The position numbers and the translations under genes were made by a program. Of a stretch of DNA of 64,000 nucleotides, positions 58,772 to 64,000 are shown in pieces. Source of the DNA: Symsagittifera roscoffensis. Its lineage: Eukaryota; Xenacoelomorpha; Acoela; Convolutidae. The notes beneath the pieces are model-generated. The model was given only the letters and a program-made list of their open reading frames with translations. It did not search any database and was not told the DNA's origin. The stretch lies in the NCBI RefSeq assembly GCF_963678635.1, contig NC_087064.1, positions 34,510,369 through 34,574,368 of the forward strand. The letters run 5' to 3'. Positions within the stretch are counted from its first letter, which is position 1; every line of letters starts with the position of its first letter.

Positions 58772-59189
58772 CAGGGGCGGATTTAGGGGGGGGGCGGGGG
58801 GGGGGCGGACGCCCTCCCCCCTCAGGGATTCGACCCCTTGCCGACCCAAAGGGTCCCCCCTTTGACACTTTTTCAGAAATCCATTTTTGGCCGACCGACC
58901 CTAAAATTTTTCTAAAGGCGCCTTAGGCGCCAATAATACTAACTTTGAGGGGGAGCGCGCGCCAAAAAAAACGCGATTTTTTGTCAAAATTTTTCAAAAA
59001 GTGCCCAAAAACGGCTTTCTTGACTGTTTTTTCAAAAAAATTTTCAAGAAATAGGGGCAAAACAGTGCTTTGGGAGAGCTCGAAAAATCAATTTGGTCGA
59101 CCTAAAAAAAAAAAAAAGGTCGTCAAAATTTTCGAATTTTTTTTTGAAAATCCGCCCCCCCCCTCGAGAAAATCCTAGATCCGCCCCTG
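58772..59189 (+). mobile_element. hAT-type MITE copy 3 (418 bp), intact ends
   Basis: TIR CAGGGGCGGATTTAGG against CCTAGATCCGCCCCTG (15 of 16 bp). Perfect 8-bp target duplication CATATCAT at 58764-58771 and 59190-59197. Long G and C tracts next to the ends and a GGGAGCGCGCGCC block inside. Non-autonomous. The best-defined insertion in the window and probably the youngest of the three copies. Confidence 0.93.
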
Positions 59190-59190
59190 C

Positions 59191-59452
59191 ATATCATAAC
59201 GAAAACTATGAAACTTGATGGTTTTTAGTTTAACTAAAATAATAACAAGGATACAAAACAATGAGCCAAATAATGTCAAGCAAACAAAATTAGCTAGTTA
59301 TTTTTTTTATAGCTTTTTTATTTTTTTTATGATATCATAACGAAAACTATGAAACTTGATGGTTTTTAGTTCAACTAAAATAATAACAAGGATACAAAAC
59401 AATGAGCCAAATAATGTCAAGCAAACAAAATTAGCTAGTTATTTTTTTTATG
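59191..59452. repeat. Tandem duplication, 141-bp unit
   Basis: ATATCATAACGAAAACTATG starts at 59191 and again at 59332. The following ~115 bases (to GCTAGTTATTTTTTTTATGG) are the same apart from one T/C change. Begins exactly at the edge of the hAT-type MITE. Confidence 0.95.
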
Positions 59453-59599
59453 GTTCTTTACAAAAGACCATGATAATTCTGGTGAAATTCCAAGCAACTT
59501 TAGTTCTATTAATTTTTTGTCTAATCGATACCCAATGTGAGAAAAACGCGTTTGAAATTTCCAATGTTGTTCGTTTTGCCCGGTTAATCTAAATCAATA

Positions 59600-60676
59600 C
59601 CGTAGACCAGAACGGATAAAAAGGAAAAATAAGAAAATAACTTCTTAGTTTTTTTTTCACTAGCACCAAAAACTTTAAATTGCGCCAAATTTTGCTTTTT
59701 CGCGAATCGAAATTTCTGTTGTGAAAAAATCATCTTGATATTGGTTAACATTTTGCATTAAAATAATATTGCAAAAAATGTTTGATACTTACAGAATAGC
59801 CCTTGCGTTGTCATCTGATTGATTTTAGAGAAGAAGAAAATTCAGGAGCTTCCATTTTCCTGGAACCTTTTGAGATATTAAAAAGATTAAGCGAATTTTT
59901 TCCCAATTTTTACTAGTTTTCCGAGAATGCTTACAGAATGGCGTCGAATTTTAAATGAGGAACAGTTGGTCTGTTTTTTTTTATGAAAACAAAAAACAGT
60001 ATTTTGAACCAATGTCTCTCGCTTGCTGATTGGGCGATGGTAAGATAAATAAGTCCCACTTTTTCCCAATGTGTTAATTTATTATTCGGAGCATCATCTA
60101 TTTTTGCCTGATATCATTTGAGTTAAGAAATAATTAAGATATTCTAGCCAGTATTATTCTGAAGAAAAAACTTTTAAACCGAGTTTTCAGCATGATTTTA
60201 TTTTATAAAATCAATGACAAAACTTGAAAAGCTTAATCTAAAAACATAGCTTTTGAAAAGTCATTTTTCCGCAGGACTTTAATCTCATGCAGAAAGGAAC
60301 TATATCATCTCAATTCAATCACTTCACCACCTGGAATCCACTCTACCACTAACGATGTCTAGATTAACAAAATTAGTTTAACTATCCAGTCATTTCTTAG
60401 TTGCTTGCTTTTGGGCGCGTAGAGACGATTGGGGTGAGGAGAGAAGAACGAGCTAAAAAGCTTTTTAAGAACTAAACTCTTGCACATCTTGCAAAAATGT
60501 TTGCAAGGTGGTCAATCTTTATGCAAAAAAAAACAAATCTGAAATTAACTAAATATTTATTAGTAAAGCTGAAAATAAAATTTTTAAAATTTAAGTTATG
60601 TTTTTGTTGGCGCCAAGTGAGCCAAAAAAAGCAAATGAAAACCAGAAAGGAAAGCGTTTTAAAAGAAAGTTTAATA
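59600..60676. other. Unassigned stretch
   Basis: AT-rich; no gene, RNA or repeat recognised. Confidence 0.35.
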
Positions 60677-60684
60677 GAATCTTC

Positions 60685-60942
60685 GGACCAAGTTAACATC
60701 CTCGTCCCCCCATTTGGGGGGGGGGGATGTTAACTTGGTTCTAAGTTGGAATTTCTTGGCCAATCAGAATCGAGCATTTTACATGCAGCGCTTAGCAAAT
60801 TTGATTTATTTTAATCGCTGGGTGGAGGATCTTAACTTGGTCTATTGGGGAGGGGGGGGGGGTGGGGTGTGGAGAGGGGTGGGGGTGCATTGTGGAGGGG
60901 GGGGGGGTGGGGTGTGGAGGGGGGAGGATGTTAACTTGATCC
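60685..60942. mobile_element. G-rich foldback MITE with 8-bp target duplication
   Basis: Ends GGACCAAGTTAACATCC and GGATGTTAACTTGATCC are inverted repeats (16 of 17). GAATCTTC is duplicated on both sides (60677-60684 and 60943-60950). Inside are another inverted end (GGATGTTAACTTGGTTC at about 60726), a related GGATCTTAACTTGGTC at about 60827, and long G tracts with GGGGTGTGGAG units. The open frames over the G tracts are artefacts. A strong candidate for G-quadruplex formation. Confidence 0.85.
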
Positions 60943-61610
60943 GAATCTTCCAGCTGAGGCAGCTTGTTCTTGTTTTTGAATTTGAATGTCACTTTTGTGA
61001 CTCCGACAGTTTCATTCATGAGTACGTGTGACATACATGTATGATGATGTATTGTATGGCTCTTATAGATTTTACCACAATGTTCACTTTTTGAACATTG
61101 TTTTTGAACAGTTTGCACACTTTTTTTTATCAATGTTCATTTTATTTGTATTCTCTGTTCCATTACACAATGAAGACCACGTTTCAATTTTTATTAAAGC
61201 TATACCAATAATATGTAGATCTTAGAAGCTATAGTAAATGTGATTTCGAAATTATTGCGCACAGATTGCGCGCAAAATGTGGCACTAGAAAAACAAATCC
61301 AACTGAACTATTATCATATCTGAGATGCCAACAAAATATGCAATCGATAAAACCAGATACTCCAATGGCATCATAGTGATCCCGTCATCCAGTTTGCCAC
61401 GTCATCCTCTCCCGGATACACTTAGAGTGTGGCACAGTTTTAGATCCGACTTGTAAAAGCATCTCAAAAAGCATTAGAGCCACCGCATTGATAATAACTA
61501 GCCAAAACAGCTATACTTAAACATTGTATCATCTTTTGACAAAATTGGCTCGCTTTACTAAAAAACAACTGTGAAAATCTAGGAAAATAGTGGCATTATT
61601 GTATCAAATT

Positions 61611-61768
61611 ATGGACCGGACCTTACTATTGTTGGCTACCATGTTGGCGTGTTTAAGTGGAGGGGTTAGGGGAGATATCAAGTTCCCCAAAAACCAGAAC
61701 ACCAATCACAGGTGGCCACCCCTCATTTACAAGCACGAGGGGGGCAGAATACCAGACGGTCATCTCAG
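61611..61768 (+). CDS. Putative secreted JmjC/cupin_8 protein, exon 1
   Basis: Starts at ATG 61611 (MDRTLLLLATMLACLSGGV, a clear signal peptide with cleavage probably near GVRG). Continues through NHRWPPLIYKHEGGRIPDGH to the donor CTCAG|gtgaga. The exon ends with two bases of an Arg codon. Its GC content is far above that of the flanks. PDGHLRPFG, formed across the junction, resembles the GHL-PLG motif that precedes the cupin_8/JmjC fold in secreted metazoan members. The upstream GTG at 61590 is not taken as start. Confidence 0.7.
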
Positions 61769-62166
61769 GTGAGAAAATATGAACGTCAAAATACTTTTAA
61801 ACACGTGAACAAAGAGATTTTTTCATTTTCTTCCTATTTTGATCGGGCATGAAATGGTATCAAAAAAGGAAATAAGTATATTTATTCATCAAAAACTGTT
61901 TGACTCAACGTGCGTGACAAAATACCATATGGCATTTTACAAGTGGGGTATAATTGTGTCTGGGATAATAAATTGTCTGCTACTTGCATAAATTTTGCAG
62001 GCATCAAATAGTTATCAACTCATATGGCCGAACTTCAAAGTGATTTCATTCGAGTCCTCGGGCTAAATTGAAACAAGTGTTATTTTTTATCTATGCCTCA
62101 ATCAAGGCACTTTTTGTTATGTGTGTCTGTTTTTTCTGTGATTGTCTCTTTGTTGATGTGTTGCAG

Positions 62167-62281
62167 ACCCTTCGGCTACCAGAAGAAGTCTGAAGGAAGG
62201 GCGAAGGAGTTCGACAAGCCACTGTCCCCCAAGGAATTCCACGACACCTGTGTCAAGGCCAACATCCCCTGTCTCTTCCAA
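62167..62281 (+). CDS. Putative secreted JmjC/cupin_8 protein, exon 2 (gene continues off window)
   Basis: Acceptor gatgtgttgcag. It completes the Arg codon and reads PFGYQKKSEGRAKEFDKPLS and on to FHDTCVKANIPCLFQ. In cupin_8/JmjC proteins the pattern SP-EF---YV---KPV-F- lies at this point, followed by GA. CAA|gttagc is a plausible donor at the right place and phase, and base composition drops there. If the donor is not used, the frame runs on to a TAG at 62365, giving a Cys-rich end (CWAAITACCKFK) and a short secreted protein instead. No further exon is visible before 64000. The JmjC assignment is inference from a short N-terminal region. Confidence 0.6.
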
Positions 62282-63230
62282 GTTAGCCTTAAATCTGACC
62301 TGTTCATGCAAGCAAATAACCCTAAGTGTTGGGCAGCAATAACAGCCTGTTGCAAATTCAAGTAGCTAAAAATTGTTTGATCAAGCTCCCATTATTTTTC
62401 ATTCACAAAAAAAAAACATGTTTTTTCAAGGAAATAGCGTATCGAAATGAAAAAAAAGAGAAAATTTTTAAATTGAAAATAACTCCAATAATTTCATTCT
62501 CATGAAAAAACATCCTGAGACATTACCAGAAAAGCATAAATTATGAGAATGAAAGAGATAAAGAATCACTGAATTAATTATTAAAATGGTCATAAAGCAG
62601 AAATAATTTTATTAAATTACAATAGGGAGCAAACAAAAAATTTTTGCCAGACCCAACATCGAGCTGATAATAGTAGCGTCAAACATATTTTGGTTTGGAT
62701 TAATGATCTCAAGATGAATACAATAACGGTGAAACAATGAACTTATCAGCTCTAGCCTTATTCTTACAACCCTTCCAATGTTACCAAATTTTGGCTGCTC
62801 CTCAAAGTTTCCAAACATTTCTAAAGATGTTTGATCAGTTATTTTGGAACACACAGTAGAGTTTGTATCTTTTACACAGTAGGGGTTTGTATCTTTTACT
62901 TTTTCAGGCCACAAGTTGAACCAATTGCAAGTTTTTAAAAAAAAAAATTTTTTTTTTCTTGTCATGGTTAAATTGAAACAAGCTTCCTCAGTACTTGATT
63001 TGAATTTGCAGTATTCTTATTTCGGAAAGTTCGACCAAAACATGTTATTTTTTTGTTCATGACTTTTTGAAAGTATTTTAGAGTTAAGTAAATTACTCTG
63101 AGGCCATAGGAAAGTTTTTCTGATTTTTTTTCTTACAGAAAATAAATTTTCCAAACTTTTCTTTAAGCACAATAAAATTACCTTTCTAAAGTGTTTAGCG
63201 CTTTTTCTTGAGTGGTAGCAAATACTTGAA
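62282..63230. other. Probable intron 2 of the JmjC-like gene
   Basis: AT-rich. A 117-codon minus frame (62612-62965) may be the tail of the LINE fragment beyond it, but no motif fixes this. Confidence 0.4.
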
Positions 63231-63595
63231 CTAACTGAGAACTAGGCTTTTTAAACCTGCAACCCTGTGTGTAATTGTTGGTGAGCTGTATAGTTGAGCT
63301 AGAGTTCTGATTGCTATTGCCATTTTACTTAGAACGCTGTTCACTTCTGGCTCCATTGGGAAAATATTTTCGTCAACGATGACACCTAAATGCTGAAACT
63401 GATTTTGTTTTTTTTTATTATAGCATCTGGTATTTTTATGGTTTGCACGCACTTGTTTTCAAACGAGGTATTGCAATCTAAAAAACTATTTTTTAAAAAA
63501 CAAGTTAGGGTAATTTTCGATAACTCATGTTGACTAAATGTCGAAACATACCGGACTTTTTTTGAGTCCGAAATTATTTTGTTTGAGTCGAGCAC
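63231..63595 (-). pseudogene. LINE reverse transcriptase C-terminal fragment
   Basis: FQHLGVIVDENIFPMEPEVN and then SKMAIAIRTL and GLKSLVLS match the thumb region of LINE RTs (F-YLGV--D--LSF--H------K------L------LKSLV-S). The preceding part (63386-63595) is in another frame, so at least one frameshift separates them. Only the C-terminal piece is present. Confidence 0.55.
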
Positions 63596-63613
63596 AATCG
63601 TTTTATTTAATTG

Positions 63614-63718
63614 AGATAGTCAAAACATACCCGACTTTGATCGAGACAGTCGAAATGTACCAACTTCTGGTCGATACGGTCAAAACGTTCCGAACTTTGA
63701 TCGAGACGCTCAACACAT
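63614..63718. repeat. 30-bp minisatellite (about 3.5 units)
   Basis: Units GAGATAGTCAAAACATACCC, GAGACAGTCGAAATGTACCA, GATACGGTCAAAACGTTCCG and GAGACGCTCAACACAT (first 16-20 bases of each 30-base unit), each full unit ending CT-TGATC-like. The reading frame passes through it but is not evidence for a gene. Confidence 0.85.
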
Positions 63719-64000
63719 AATGCGCATATAACTTAAAAAATATAACTTAAATTATCGCATATTAGAGAGATTTCTGTTTTGTAGCTGATCTGTATTTATA
63801 ACACATAGGCAAAGCGGAGCTTTGCACCACTTGCGATACGAGACAGAAATAAAAAAAGTTTCAATTGTTGAAAAAATATAGATGAACTAAAAACTTTGCA
63901 TGTCTCGATGCTGAAGGAACATGTTTGATATTGAACAAATTTTCTTTACTGAATGCGCAGACTAGTAATAAGTCTTCAGAGAAGGATCAAAACAGTTAAT

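Noticed and set aside
60714-61133. Gly-rich (plus) and Pro/His-rich (minus) frames of more than 100 codons
   Set aside because: Produced by the G tracts of the foldback element; low-complexity artefacts.

Overview
The window reads as AT-rich nuclear DNA of an animal, probably an invertebrate. It has GT-AG introns, a metazoan-type GABA-B receptor, and a dense mix of eukaryotic transposon families (Ty3/Gypsy, LINE, MULE, hAT-type MITEs, rolling-circle-like repeats, a tRNA-like SINE). There is no rRNA, no CRISPR array and no bacterial gene organisation. I cannot name the species from the sequence.

Two host genes are supported. The main one lies on the minus strand and fills 12.9-37.5 kb: a class C G-protein-coupled receptor of the GABA-B type. 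I rebuilt it by hand as 11 coding exons, all with GT-AG borders and matching phases. Together they give one 840-residue reading frame: signal peptide, Venus-flytrap ligand-binding domain, seven membrane helices and a cytoplasmic tail of about 100 residues. Its ten introns (about 0.4 to 6.8 kb) hold most of the repeats of the left half. The second gene enters at the right edge on the plus strand (61.6-62.3 kb). Two exons encode a signal peptide and the N-terminal part of what looks like a secreted JmjC/cupin_8 protein; the rest lies beyond the window.

Layout. 0-7.6 kb: decayed, partly duplicated Ty3/Gypsy remnants on the minus strand. 9.2-11.1 kb: a minisatellite and a decayed LINE. 12.9-37.5 kb: the receptor gene, whose introns hold MITEs at 13.6, 14.5 and 17.9 kb, a MULE transposase pseudogene at 31-32 kb, and many copies of a ~500-bp repeat called RC1 here. 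37.5-61.6 kb: no convincing gene; further RC1 copies, two SINE copies, a second ~0.5-kb repeat family (R2), two hAT-type MITEs, a G-rich foldback element with an 8-bp target duplication, and local duplications. 63.2-63.7 kb: a LINE fragment and a 30-bp minisatellite.

The most distinctive item is RC1, about two dozen full or partial copies. Its 5' end is TGTTCCGAC. The inverted partner GTCGGAACA lies not at the 3' end but just inside a 3'-terminal hairpin (TCAGGGC-TTC-GCCCTGA), and copies sit between T residues and can abut head to tail. This is the architecture described for Helentron-associated (HINE) rolling-circle elements. A CpG-rich palindromic block in the middle is also conserved.

Exon borders and repeat boundaries were read by eye; no alignment or database search was run.
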